Shown piece after piece: positions 21,535-32,996 of a stretch of DNA of 64,000 bases; position 1 is the stretch's first letter, and the number at the start of each line of letters is the position of its first letter. Origin of the DNA: Erpobdella octoculata (Eukaryota > Annelida > Clitellata > Hirudinida > Erpobdellidae); assembly GCA_963978895.1 (NCBI GenBank), contig OZ022244.1, positions 21,644,492 through 21,708,491 of the forward strand, given 5' to 3'. Both the position numbers and the translations under genes were made by a program. The notes below the pieces were generated by a model. It was given only the letters and a program-made list of their open reading frames with translations. It had not been told where the DNA came from and did no database searches.

Positions 21535-24500
21535 ATGACGAAGCTGTGTTGTATAAAGAGTTGTGAAGATACTGTAGGAAACATAGGCATTACTCACCAC
21601 CGGTTAGTTATAAACAACCGATGATTATCAAATTCATATTAATTAATTGATGAAATGAGATAATTGTATCTTTATTTAAGGTTTCCTGTTGACCCTGTAC
21701 AAAGAGAAAAATGGATTCAAGAAGTAAAGAAGTTCATGCAAGATGGTTGGCAGCCTAAGAAGACTAACGTCATCTGTAGTCGACACTTCACAGAATCGAT
21801 GTTCATACACTTCAAGACGAAAGTTTGCCTTGTGAAGCAAGCTGTTCCATCTGTGTTCAACTTCATAAAGGTTTGTATTATGAACATAATAAAAATTTAT
21901 TTTTATATTGATTCGTTTGGATATCAAAGAAAATTGTTTTGGTATTTTAATAGGTGGAAGAGAATTATGCAGAGAAACTGATAGCTGAAGTTCTGAACTT
22001 TTTTTAAAATTTTTCTTTATATTCTTTACTACTTTACATTTACTAATTATTCTTATTAATAGGTAGTTGATTTCAGCAATGATTTTGCAAAAATTGAAGT
22101 GATATCTGACAGAGAAAGTGAACTTGTTGATAGTGAAGTAGTTGTTTATAAGGTTAAGCTTATGTATTTTATTTAGAAAATATTTTCAACATTTTAAATG
22201 ACATAAATTGTAATGCTATAACAATAACTTTTTAGGACCACAGCTATTTTCTGTCTCTTGATAAAATTGAAAGCAAATTGAATACCCTTGTTGCACGTTG
22301 TCGAGATCTTCACAAGAAAAATCGCTACTATGAAAGATATTTTAAAAGAAATATATCATCAAAGGCACAATTTGAAATTGAAATATGAGATGAAGCAATT
22401 GCGTGACATCAACAGAAAACTAAACTGCCAGCTAAAAACGTCAAGTATAAATATAAATTATCTTTATTGAACAAATTCAGATATATATAGTTATATTTTA
22501 TTTACATAAAATTCTAAGGTTTTCCTGTTCACTTGTTGTCTAATGGTTCTAAAGAGTATACTGAAGAACAGAAAAAATTTGCAATAACTTTACATTTATA
22601 TGGACCAAAGGCTTATGACTACCTCAGATCATCAGGCATCAGTTTGCCTAGTCCAAGGACTTTAAGAAGGTAAAACTTTATTATATATGCACTTGTTTTG
22701 TTTAATTTGAATGGCTGGATAGCATTAAAATAATGTTTTTTTCTTAATTTTATACTCTTATTATATTTATGCTTGGTTGTTTAGATGGTTAGAAAGCACA
22801 GATGCCAGACCTGGCTTTAATTCTCAGGTCCTAAATACTTTGGCCAGTCTTAAAATCCAGAAACCAGAAGAGTACAGTAACTGCAATCTTATGATTGATT
22901 CTATGGCTATTCATAAACATATCACTTTTGATAGCCAGAGTGGTACCATGTCAGGATTCGTTGATTTGGGTGAGTCCTTTAGACTTTAACATTTTAAAGT
23001 TATATTTGGTTAGTAATATCTAATGTTGTAGGTTGTGGATCCAGCACCAATGATGAAGCAAAAGAAGTTTTGGTGTTTTTGCTCGTTGGTACAACGGGCT
23101 ATTGGAAAATGCCTATTGCTTATTATTGCACCAATGGACTGCCAGCCATAATTCAGAAAGATTTGGTTTTGTATGCAATTGATAAATTAGAAAGCATAGG
23201 AATTTCGGTAAGTAACTTATATGTTTTTCATTGCAAAACAAAAATAATAAATTAATTGAAAATAATCCCCAGGTGATTTCTTTAGTCATGGATGGCTTAC
23301 CTGCAAATGTTACAATGGTGAAACTGCTTGGGTGTGAGTTAGATTTTACAAGATCTTTAAAAACATGGTTTTGCTCATCAAGCAACAGGAAAATATATAT
23401 AATTTTTGATGCATGTCACATGCTGAAACTAGTGAGAAATTTATTTTCTGCATACCACACTATTTTCTCTTCTTCTGGTGCAATAAAGTGGTCTCACATA
23501 TCACAACTTGATGGTATTCAACAAGAAGCTGGACTCAGAGCAGCTAACAAACTTACCAAGCAACATATCAATTTTAAAAATCAGAAGATGAAAGTGAAAC
23601 TGGCAGCTCAAACATTAAGCTCATCTGTTGCTGCAGCTTTAAAAATGATGAATCAATGTAAAATGGCAGGTTTTGAAGACGTGGCACCGACTGTAGAATT
23701 CATAGAAGCAATAGACTGTTTATTTGATATTTTCAATAGCAAAAATCCCAATGCACCATCTTTCAAGGGACCATTAACACTGCAAAATTTTGCATTGTTT
23801 GAGCAACGTCTTCTGAGTTTAAGAAACTACTTACTTCAGCTAAAATCTCCTCGTGGAATCCTTATTATTCAAGACAAAAAGTATGTTTTTGATAATGTTT
23901 TGCTGCAAAACTAAAAGCAATCTATATAATTAACATCATTTTAGGCAGATGGGTCTAAAAGGATTTGTTATTGACATTGAATCAATCCTTCAAATAGCCA
24001 GAAACCTACTCAAGTGTCAAAGCCATGTTTTGACTTATAAGTTCAGCCAAGATCATCTTGAACTATTCTTTGCGGCAGTCAGACGAGCAGGTTGTATAAA
24101 AACAATTTGTTATAAGTGGGCAAATATTGATTAGAATTAACATTTTCTAGGGGGATCGAACAACAACCCAACCGCATACCAATTTCAATCCATTTTCAGA
24201 AGAATTTTATCTAGATGCAATATTCAGGCAGGGAAAACAGGGAATGTGATGCTGCAAGATGAAACTTCTTATCTTGATTATCTTCACAAAGAAAGAAAAG
24301 AAATTTGTAATAAATTTTTCATTGTTATTTCTTTTGCTGGTACCAATCTTAATTATTTGCTTATTTATTAAACAGACAACATTTATAAAGAAGAAGTGTT
24401 TGAAGAACCAGGTGATTATGGAATCGACTTAGAGCTTGCTCAAGTCTTGATAGAAAATGTAATTAGCTACATAGCTGGTTAGCTGGTTGGATTGTATCCA

Positions 24501-25095
24501 AGCTATTTAAAAAACTGGAATGTAATGTTTGCAGGTTCAAATTATAAATTGTTACAGTCATAAATTTTGGTTTCCTGTGTTTTTAGTACTAAATAATATT
24601 TTCAATTTTATAGATACAGTTTAGTTGATGAGCACAAGAACCAAGGACATGAAATAGGACTGCAGCTGCTAGTGGTGAAAAATAAAGGTGGTCATGTCTT
24701 TCCTTCTTCTGGAGTTATAAAAGTAAGATAAAATTAAGATTTGTTATTTATAAATATGGTATTAAAAAACACTTTTTTTTTAGGTATGTCAGACAGCAGA
24801 AAAATTTTTAAGACAACATGTATCAGCCACAAATGCCAAAGATGAAATTAAAATAAAAGAACTTATTCGCCAAACATTAACATCAATTGGATCCAAAGAT
24901 ATTTTTAACCTGGGGGATCATATAAGAGATACACAGGATGGCATTGACAATCATTCCTATCTGCTGCTTAAGTCGATCGTTTATGAGTTTTTCAAGTTAA
25001 GACAATATCAGCGAGCAAAAATTAATACACAAAACCTTAAAAGTTCAGGTTTAAGACAAAAACTAACAAAAACAATTCTATTTAGTGGACAGTAA
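21535..25095 (+). pseudogene. THAP9-like P-element transposase, two frameshifting lesions
   Basis: Homologue of THAP9/P-element transposase. Exons: 21535-21602, 21681-21870, 21954-21989, 22063-22152, 22236-22402, 22519-22669, 22785-22969, 23032-23207, 23273-23880, 23945-24090, 24151-24306, 24376-24534, 24614-24722, 24784-25095. The N terminus is a THAP zinc finger (paired Cys in LCCIKSC, CSRHF, AVPSVF), followed by a predicted coiled coil. The catalytic core has LMIDSMAIHK, LVMDGLPANVTM, IIFDACHMLKLVRN and TYKFSQDHLELFF with its Asp/Glu. Near-intact length is about 847 residues, like THAP9 (about 900). Two defects: exon 5 has one base too many for phase continuity, possibly in the A run near 22316-22321, and exon 12 carries a tandem 8-bp duplication AGCTGGTT (24473-24488) creating a stop. 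All other junctions keep frame. It could be a recent P-element copy or a decaying domesticated gene. Confidence 0.85.
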
Positions 25096-25513
25096 CTTAA
25101 ATTTTCAATTTTTTGTGCCATTTTCAGTTTTTGTTCATTGAAAAGCCAAACAGAATTTATTGTATTAATAAAAACACTTGTAAAATCATAGTTTGTTGCC
25201 TCAGTTTTTTGCAAATCTATTTCAACATTATTGGAAACTGTACTGAACTGATACTACACAAATGTAATCGCAAAGTGAAAAGGAATAAATATAAATTCAA
25301 TAGTTAGCATAGTGCTTTTTACTTGCTTAAAAACTAGGTAAATAAATGCAATCGTCTCAGGTAGATTCATTTCAGGGCAAAGAAGAATTGGTAGTGACTT
25401 CAATAATCTATGTTAATTCTAAAAAGTATTATGTACTTTAGAAAAAGCCAGTAACTATTATTGCTAATCTAACCTAGTCAGGATTTAGTTCTAAGTCTAG
25501 TCTAAGATATCTC
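25096..25513. other. Noncoding flank, no gene seen
   Basis: 3-prime flank of the THAP9-like gene with an AATAAA near 25285. Nothing else recognised. Confidence 0.4.
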
Positions 25514-25634
25514 TTTTAAGAAAATGTCTTTGAAGACATAATGAATTCAGATTTTATGCTGAAACTTAAACTATCAGCATAAAATAGATACATATGACTA
25601 TCAGTTATCTTCAGATAAAAGCATTTTCTTAAAA
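25514..25634. repeat. Imperfect 121-bp hairpin, probable MITE
   Basis: Arms TTTTAAGAAAATGTCTTTGA and its near reverse complement ending AAAGCATTTTCTTAAAA, with a second inner stem ATTTTATGCTGA/TCAGCATAAAAT. It lies directly beyond the stop of the truncated Kv T1 exon. Confidence 0.55.
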
Positions 25635-25651
25635 TGTTATGGTTTTAAAGT

Positions 25652-25849
25652 TTAAATCAAAAGATTCTCTCTGCAGCCAAGTAAAGTGGTTGGAAATCTC
25701 TCGATAGTAGAAAGTTGAGTCTTAAAGCGCAGACCACTCACATTGATGACCACAAGCTCACTGACATGAGAGGTTTCTTTGTTTTCATTCATCTTTTGGA
25801 AGGCAGATAGTGTTTCAAGTGCGCCCAGTTCAACAATTTCACTCGACAT
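25652..25849 (-). pseudogene. Truncated Kv1 (Shaker-like) N-terminal T1 exon
   Basis: Minus-strand start at 25849. After about 29 unique residues it reads SELVVINVSGLRFKTQLSTI then ERFPTTLLG, the conserved first strands of the Kv1 T1 tetramerisation domain. Seven codons later the frame ends at 25652. No GT donor lies within about 50 bases beyond the homology, and the rest of T1 (the YFDP...FFDRNRPSF region) is not found nearby. The break falls beside the hairpin element at 25514-25634. It may be the 5-prime part of the locus that includes the S2-S4 exon at 16526-16824, 9 kb downstream on the same strand, but the connecting exons are missing. Confidence 0.65.
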
Positions 25850-26937
25850 TTAGAAATAACTTTTAATTTGTATACGATATTTAGCTGTTAATAAATGCTG
25901 GGAATCTTTTATTTATTGAAAAACTAGTTTGAATACTTTAATTTTTAACAAACCCTTGTTGACATCGTTGTCATTTATACACAGTCCTGAAATAAACAAC
26001 ACGTTTTAAGTGACAGCAGCTTGTAGCAGCGACTATCATGATTATAAGCTTAAATGTTTTTTAGCAGCAGCAAGACTCTGCTTGGGGCGCATGAAGTACA
26101 AACATCTTTTGTTTCGTTCCCAGTTTAGAATAATTGAAATGAACGCTTTTGCGATTCTTCTGATTTGTTTGATGTTTTAGCTCAGAGATAATTATGTCCA
26201 TCTGCAATCTCATGAAAACTGGTTGTTTTAAGATAGCTTTCAATTAAGACTTACGGTTCTGAAAAAGTCAAGTTTTTAAAACAGTCACGTTCTTAAAACC
26301 AATTATTTCAACGGGGGTGATACAAAATGCCAAAATGTAGAATATAACCGCCACTCTAACGTTTTTGTTTAATTTTAAGAGAACGCGTTGAAGATTTAAA
26401 TCAAGCAGCACATTATTGCACTCAGAAATCTTTTCTAAATCTATTAGTGCTTTTCTGGGGGCTTCCAGGGATTCGTGCGAACCCCCTGTTAATCAGAAAA
26501 AAATACTTTTAATTAATCTTATTGTCGGTTGTGTGGGCTAGTCACTATTACCAAAACTTTGCTCTTGATTTTATTTCGTACCCCTGATTGTCCGAAAATT
26601 ATGGGCGCCCGAAAATTGGGAAAGATTTGCTTTTCGCCTCTTCAGCCTATGCTTTCTCAATTGGTCGCCCATTGAACACTTGGAACGTAGTTCCCGATGT
26701 AACAAGTTGGATGAGGAACCATAACTCGACAGAGGATACCAGGGTGAAAATCCAAATCAAAGGAATATAGTAACAAGTAAATTAAAAACGAATTTTTAAA
26801 ACCAATGCTCTTATATGTAATTAAAACACAAATTTTGCAATCAATTTTTTCTTATATTACTCTTTTATTTTATGTTAAAATCGAAATATCTTAATTATAT
26901 CGAAATATCGAAATTAATTAAAATTATCTAAATTAAT
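25850..26937. other. Intergenic, no gene seen
   Basis: AT-rich. A GC-richer patch at 26450-26500 (GGGGGCTTCCAGGGATTCGT) resembles degraded hAT terminal sequence, but no pair was found. Confidence 0.35.
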
Positions 26938-27597
26938 TGACTTATTGTAAAACTAATAATTAAATATTGCATTGTCTTCTATTTTGAGCATGTATGCAAA
27001 ATTTGAAAAAATCTATCATCAGGAAGTGACTCAAAAATTGATTGCAAGATTTGAAACAGACAGAGAAACAAACAAACAGACAGAGAAACAGAGACGACGA
27101 GTTAATAAAAGCATTGGTAATAATAATAAAAATATCATCAAAAAGCATCGAATTTAAATATCTCAACTATTTTCATGAAAATTTCGTACACGCTTGAGAA
27201 TCGCGGTCAGTGAGTATGGTTCGTGTTAACTTGGTAAAATAGTCTGCCAGTCGGTTAGCGTTTTGTGGTCAAGAAAACCCTCAAAAAACCCTCAAGAAAA
27301 CCCTCAAGAAAACCCTCAAGAAAACCCTCAAGAAACCCCTCGATAAAATCCTCAAGAAAATTAACTAAATTAATTGACTTATTGTAAAACTAATAATTGA
27401 ATATTGCATTGTCTTCTATCTTGAGCATGTATGCAAAATTTGAAAAAAATCTATCATCAGGAAGTGACTCAAAAATTGATTGCAAGATTTGAAACAGACA
27501 GAGAAACAGACAGAGAAACAGACAGAGAAACAGAGCCGACGAGTTAATAAAAGCATTGGTAAAAATCCAGACCAAAAGACTGCTTTGACTCGATATA
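26938..27597 (+). repeat. Duplicated 180-bp segment with 15-bp tandem repeat between copies
   Basis: The block from TTGACTTATTGTAAAACTAA through GAACAGACAGAGAAAC-type sequence to TTAATAAAAGCATTGGTAA occurs at about 26938-27122 and again at about 27370-27563. The copies differ mainly in the number of GACAGAGAAACA units. Between them, 27276-27350 holds about five copies of AAACCCTCAAGAAAA. Both copies are open in one frame (HQEVTQKLIARFETD) but lack a recognisable domain. Confidence 0.7.
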
Positions 27598-27766
27598 TTT
27601 TTTATGCGGGAAAGCAAGCGGGAACAGAAAAGCGACCGAGAGCAAGCGGGAGCGGGAAAGCGATCGGGAGCGGGTAAGCGAACGGGAACGGGAAAGCGAC
27701 CGGGAGCGTGAGAGCAAGCGGGGAAGGAAACGGGAGCAAAAAAGAAACACTATAGAGAAACCTCTA
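27598..27766 (+). mobile_element. Helitron minisatellite fragment
   Basis: GCGGGAAAGCAAGCGGGAAC and similar 12- to 18-bp units, ending CTATAGAGAAACCTCTAAA. This corresponds to the internal part just before the CCGGG-hairpin terminus, which is absent here. Confidence 0.65.
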
Positions 27767-28082
27767 AATTATGTTTATATCAGTTTTCGTTTTTTTATTT
27801 CGTTCAAAATTTTAATTCTCCTTACTGTTCTTGATTTTCTAATTTTCAATATTGGAATTATTTTATATTAGTTTGGTTTCTTGAATAATACAATTTACAA
27901 AAGATCATGTTTGCTTAAAACTTTGAGTTTTGAACAATTGTTCGTCCATAATTCATAATAATCGAAGGGTAGGTACCTACCTAATAGGCTAATACCTACG
28001 CTTGACGTCCTTATAAGACTACGTTTTTGAACAACATTTTACCTAATAAATCATTTTATAATCTTTTGTGGCATCTACCTCT

Positions 28083-28253
28083 AGTGACGGATCCATCAGG
28101 GGTGATAAATAAAAATCCCCCGCGACCATTGATCATTCTCATTCATAAGAAAGTTTATTTGTTGAAATTTTTATAGAAATTATTCATCAACAATTTTTTT
28201 AACGAAAAGTTGACATATGTCCACCCCTCCCCGAAAATTTTTTGATCGTCACT
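28083..28253. mobile_element. Short inverted-repeat element, hAT-like ends
   Basis: AGTGACGGATC at the left and GATCGTCACT at the right form short inverted repeats around 170 bp with CAGGGG and CCCCTCCCC inside. A target duplication could not be fixed. Confidence 0.35.
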
Positions 28254-28485
28254 GGGATTGGGAGTCATCGAGAGTTTACTACCAAGAATTGAAGCAGAAA
28301 AGTTATTATGACGAAAAATAAACTTCAAAGCTTATAAAATGTTGTTTTTCAACTTTTTGCATTTAAATAAGATTTTTCAGATTATCTTCGTAACTGGTCC
28401 TAGAATGTTACACTAAAGATGGAACTGTCTTTTGTTTAGTTTTGCTTTTGTTTTCCACTATTGTTCCCGTTTTAAATTGTTCACT

Positions 28486-31400
28486 ATGGAGGTGGAGAGA
28501 ACCAGTGAAGTTGATAAGGATTTACTTGTTTTACGTCAAATTCAACGCAAAGAAGATAGATTAAGATCTATATGTAGTCCAGTCGAAAAATATATATATG
28601 CATTTGAATGTGTTTTGACATGGGAATATCCATTTGCTTTTGCGATTCTGTTAATTTTTGTCAACATTGCATTCTGGTGAGCATTGTTTTGTTTTGTGGT
28701 TGTTAATTTTTTGCACGTTGATCAAATGATCCAAGCCTGAGTGAGAACAGGTAGAATGTTGAAGTCTTACATAAATTTCAAAAAAACTCACATAAAACTA
28801 TAAAACTCCAATTTTTAAATTGTAAATATACCGAATTGACATATAATTGTGGAATTTACGTGTGTGAAGTTAGCCTCGAGGCTGGCAATGCTAATTAAAA
28901 AAAAATTGCTTGCCCTGGGGCTGTGCTATACATTGTTGGATGGGGTCTAAAAAATGAAATCGAATGGTATATTTGGATTGTCTTCGGTTCAACAAATCAA
29001 AAAGTTATAAGCGAAAAGCGACGATTTTCCGCCGAAAATTGCATAAAATCAACCTTGGCTCTTCTTTGAGAAAATCGAATTTGTTTTAAACTGCTGCCCT
29101 GGGTATATCCGAGATGCTTGTTTTTAGAAAATTCAATATCAAATCCAACAATACAACTTTCGTTTCTCAAAGTTAATAAATAAAAAAGTTATCGAATAAA
29201 ACGTCGGACCGTATATCAATTTCTCCGAGCAATTTTTTGGTAATGAACTTTATTTTATCTCATGTTGTTTAATTTATCCAAATTATAGATTGTATTCAAT
29301 CAATTTTATCTCATGTTGTTTAATTTATCCAAATTATAGGTTGTATTCAATCACCCCAGTCTATTGCCTGATTCCCATAGGAGGTTTCCTATTTCTAGCA
29401 GTTCAGTTCATTGCAAATCATGTACTCCATTTGTCACCAGGTTGGTAGTTATCTCATTCCATTTATAAACTATCTATTAGAAATATTATAGTGGTTTATT
29501 TTTAAAGTTTACTTATTCAAAAATTAAAACAAAATTATTTTAACCATAATTTTTTATTGTTTATATATATTTACATTTTATTTAAAAAATTTTTTTGCAG
29601 ATGCCAGCACCACAGAAGAGTTTGTAGTTCTTTATTATCTTAATAATATTTGATATATCATTAATATCTGAATATAAATTTGTTTTAAAGTTGGGTTAAT
29701 GTGAGAGTTTCATCCGAAGACGGTCTTGATTTAATCCATATTTTGGCTATATTGATGACAAAGTTTGAAAATATTTACAAAGCTGCAGATAATTATAAAG
29801 AAGAACACAGACAGAAAGTTTGCAGATTTTCTTCGGGTTTTTTGTTAAAATAATTTTTTTTTAACTTTTACCAATTTCAATGTATATTTTTCAGTTCAAT
29901 GTCTTAGTAGTTCTCATTTGTTCAGGGTTATTTTTTCTGAACTTCTTAGTTGATGTCTTCTGCGTTTTTTATTTTGGAGGTTAGTAATGCATTTATTTTG
30001 ATTGAAAGTGTTTATCTATTTTTAATTTAATTTAATTTAATTTGATTGTTTTATTGAAATGTCAATCAAACTTGTCATGTATGAATAAATATAAAACAGA
30101 TGTCCTTTAATTTTTGCCATCTGAATTCTTTAACTAAAAATTGTCAGAAAAAAGATATGATTGAGATAATTTAAGCATGAAAATATTTTAATTTTATTTA
30201 ACCCATATAACCCGACAATCCTTTATAAGGGATCTATGTTAAACTAATTGCAAATTCTTAATTTTTCAATATAATATCAATGTTGCAGTAAAAATCAGTC
30301 AAGTGATATCTATAGAAAACGATAGTATTTTTTGTTTTATTTATATTTTTCATGTTGGTTAAAATATAGATACGTTTTGAAGTTCACTTGTTTTTTATGA
30401 AAACCGGAAATAGGTTAGCCCATAAAGTTTTGTAGAAACAGTGCACTAGAACCCTAATAATGTTTTTTTATGTTGATGCAGAATACCTTTTAAAAATGTA
30501 AATATAAAAAAAAGTAAAAATGTTCTGCTGTGTGCCGACAATCCTTTACAGAGGATCAATCTTCATAAGAGAAAAAAAAATACTAAATGTTAAAATATTT
30601 GTTTTTAAATTCAAATTATGAATAAAGACGCATTTACACAGGCAATGATTCGCTGGTGCCAAATGTCAATGTCGTCTAATGCTAGAAAAAATGCACGTGA
30701 CATCTTGGCAGCCAAGATTTTGAATGTTGGTTGCCTTCCAACTTTCAATGTGCCAAGTGAATAATGCGCGAGACAGATTACTTATTAGACTAATCCTCAA
30801 GACAAAAATAAATGCTTTTTTATAAATTTTAATTATTTGAAACATAAAAACTTTGTACAATTGTATTTTTTTATTGAAACTATATTTTATTTTTATAATA
30901 ATTAATATTTAAAACGTCACTTGTGCGCTCTTCGATATTTCTTGTAAAATAGCCTAGTTAAAGTCACTTTTAATAATTTAAATTTGTATTTTATTATAAA
31001 AATATAAATTTTAAAATTTTTTCAATATTTTGGAGAAGTTGTATTTTAAATTTCTTTAGTTTTGAACGCGATTCTTTTCTTCAACTGTTTAGAGTTAATT
31101 GATGTCAAATTGAATACTAAATAAGTTGTTAATTTTCTTATAATTAAAATTTATAGTCAAAGTTTTTTCTAATACATTTTTGCGAAATAAACTAGAGCAA
31201 AAATAGCAAAACGCACCCACGCACGCAATATTGACAGAAGTAGCCCCGACAAAATGCGTATTGAAATTGTATCGTGTAAACCCTCACTGTCGCAAAGATG
31301 CCCTGATATTGACATTTGGCGCCAGCAAATCCTTGTCTGTGTAACGCGCCTAGACCAATATGAAGAACAGCTCATATTACTATAACATGCAAATTCAAAC

Positions 31401-32550
31401 TTCGGCATATATGGGTTAAAATAAAATATAATGAACAATTTTTTTGCTTTTCTGCAGTGACGATTCTTTTATTCTGCCCTGGATTGATATATAACAAAGT
31501 TTTTGAAAAACTTATCGACAATATTAAACCTTATTGCCTTGATGTCGAACGCAAGCTGAGAATAAAACGTCACGTTTCGTCAAGTTAGTGCTCCTCGTTG
31601 TAATATTCAAAATCGTGGTTGTTGCTGTTATCTGATCATATCATATTACCATCTTACAGTTTCATTAATTTCATTCTAAATTTTTTATTTCAGGTCAAGA
31701 AAATAATCAAAAAGAAGAGATTGATGATTCTGATGTTGAATTAGAACCATTTATTCCAAAGAAAAGTTCAGAACCATTTCCTAGTTTTGTTGAAGAAAAT
31801 AACCAAGAAGAGGAAGACAGCGATACTAATGAAGATTTTATTCCACAAGTTTCTTTGGTCAGTGATTCAAGAGATGCTACAGATGATGGTAAGCTAAAAT
31901 AAGTTTCTAGTAATGAAAACATTTTTAATTAGTTATAATAATAATATTATAAAACGATTATTTTTAAATTATAATAAAATCCAACACTATTTATACTTAA
32001 AAAGATATTTACCTTGAGCGATAAGATTATATAAAATCGACCTACTAAATTTGTTTTAGAATTTTTTCCCGATGACGATACGAGCAAATTAACCCTCAAA
32101 TCGATCGTTGACGAAAGCGTTCTTCCGAATGAAACTGCGGAGGAAGATTTCTACGACAACGTTATCGAAGGCCCCATCAGTTCATCCTCAGTTGTCAGTG
32201 GTGAGAAAAGAAAGACCAGGCAGAATATCGGTGATCAAACTGCGGAAGAAGAAGAAGAAGCTTTTGCTGAAGGCATGTCTTTTGATGACGAAAGGCAAGA
32301 TGTTAAATTCACAAAAACTGGAAGGGTTAAAGTCAGAAAAAACACATCAAAGATGACACAAGAGCAGACAACTACACTGGTTGGAAGTTCTCTGGCTGGA
32401 TTGGGGTCAATATTTACAAAAATCGGGTCATTCGTGCCTGTGACTTCATTGTTCTCGCAGGAGAAAAAAGACGAAAAAATGGACGTCCAGATGGTTGACG
32501 ATGAATTTGATTTTTTAAATAATGAGCTTGAAGAGTTTTCGGAACAATAA
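28486..32550 (+). CDS. Reticulophagy regulator (RETREG/FAM134-like ER-phagy receptor)
   Basis: Eight-exon model, all junctions in frame, about 443 residues: 28486-28676, 29340-29440, 29608-29623, 29691-29817, 29895-29979, 31458-31583, 31694-31888, 32060-32550. The N-terminal half has a reticulon-homology layout: a helix with ICSPVEKYIYAFECVLTWEY, a hydrophobic hairpin across exons 1-2, a linker starting WVNVRV, then a second hairpin in exons 5-6 (FNVLVVLICSGLFFLNFLVD, VTILLFCPGLIYNKV). The C-terminal half is acidic and disordered. It ends with a segment like the FAM134 late conserved region (GSSLAGLGSIFTKIGSF) and an acidic LC3-interacting motif, DDEFDFLNNELEEF. The family curves ER membrane and links ER fragments to autophagosomes. 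The start codon is the Met of MEVERTS; an upstream in-frame Met at 28432 is less likely. Exon 3 is only 16 nt in this model. Confidence 0.78.
30202..31415. mobile_element. piggyBac-like non-autonomous element in RETREG intron
   Basis: Flanked by TTAA on both sides (30198-30201, 31416-31419). The ends CCCATATAACCCGA and TCGGCATATATGGG are inverted repeats with three mismatches. CCGACAATCCTTTA occurs near the left end and again at 30536. No transposase frame. Confidence 0.55.
30628..31352. mobile_element. Inverted-repeat element nested in the piggyBac-like element
   Basis: CGCATTTACACAGGCAATGA with CTGGTGCCAAATGTCAAT at 30629-30670 recurs inverted at 31308-31352 (ATTGACATTTGGCGCCAGCA). The arms are about 42 bp and roughly 80 percent identical. 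No target duplication was fixed and no coding content seen. Confidence 0.5.
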
Positions 32551-32990
32551 AGTTTTCGCTGATATATTTGGAATGTTGGTATTGCAGTTCGAAGAGTAAT
32601 CCTTCTTCTGAGTTCTTTGCTTTGCACTATATTGAAGCTTTGATGATGATGCTACATTGGGTGGTGGTCACGATGCTGGTTCACATTAATCCCCGGGTTA
32701 TTTATAGCGTTTGGAAACTATAAAGTTACAGTACCGGTCAGAAAATTAGTTTATTATGAGTTACATTCACATTCAACCAAACGCATGTTCTAATTAGAGT
32801 TTGTTTCGTTCGTGGTTTTATTAATTAATATATTCATTAATTGTTGTATTGTAAATATCTTTTGGTCGAGTAAGCATTTCATGTCCAACAAATTGTGGAT
32901 ATGTTGAAATTGTTTGTGAATATTGCTGGGACTGAATAGAATACCAATTAAGGTCAACATTAGTATTTATTATTCAATGTTGTAATAACG

Positions 32991-32996
32991 AATAAA
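32991..32996 (+). promoter_or_regulatory. AATAAA poly(A) signal, RETREG-like gene
   Basis: AATAAA about 440 bases after the stop, followed by T-rich sequence. A plausible 3-prime end signal. Confidence 0.4.

Noticed and set aside
31169..31438. Minus-strand 89-residue protein in the RETREG intron
   Set aside because: It overlaps inverted-repeat element ends and has no recognisable domain.
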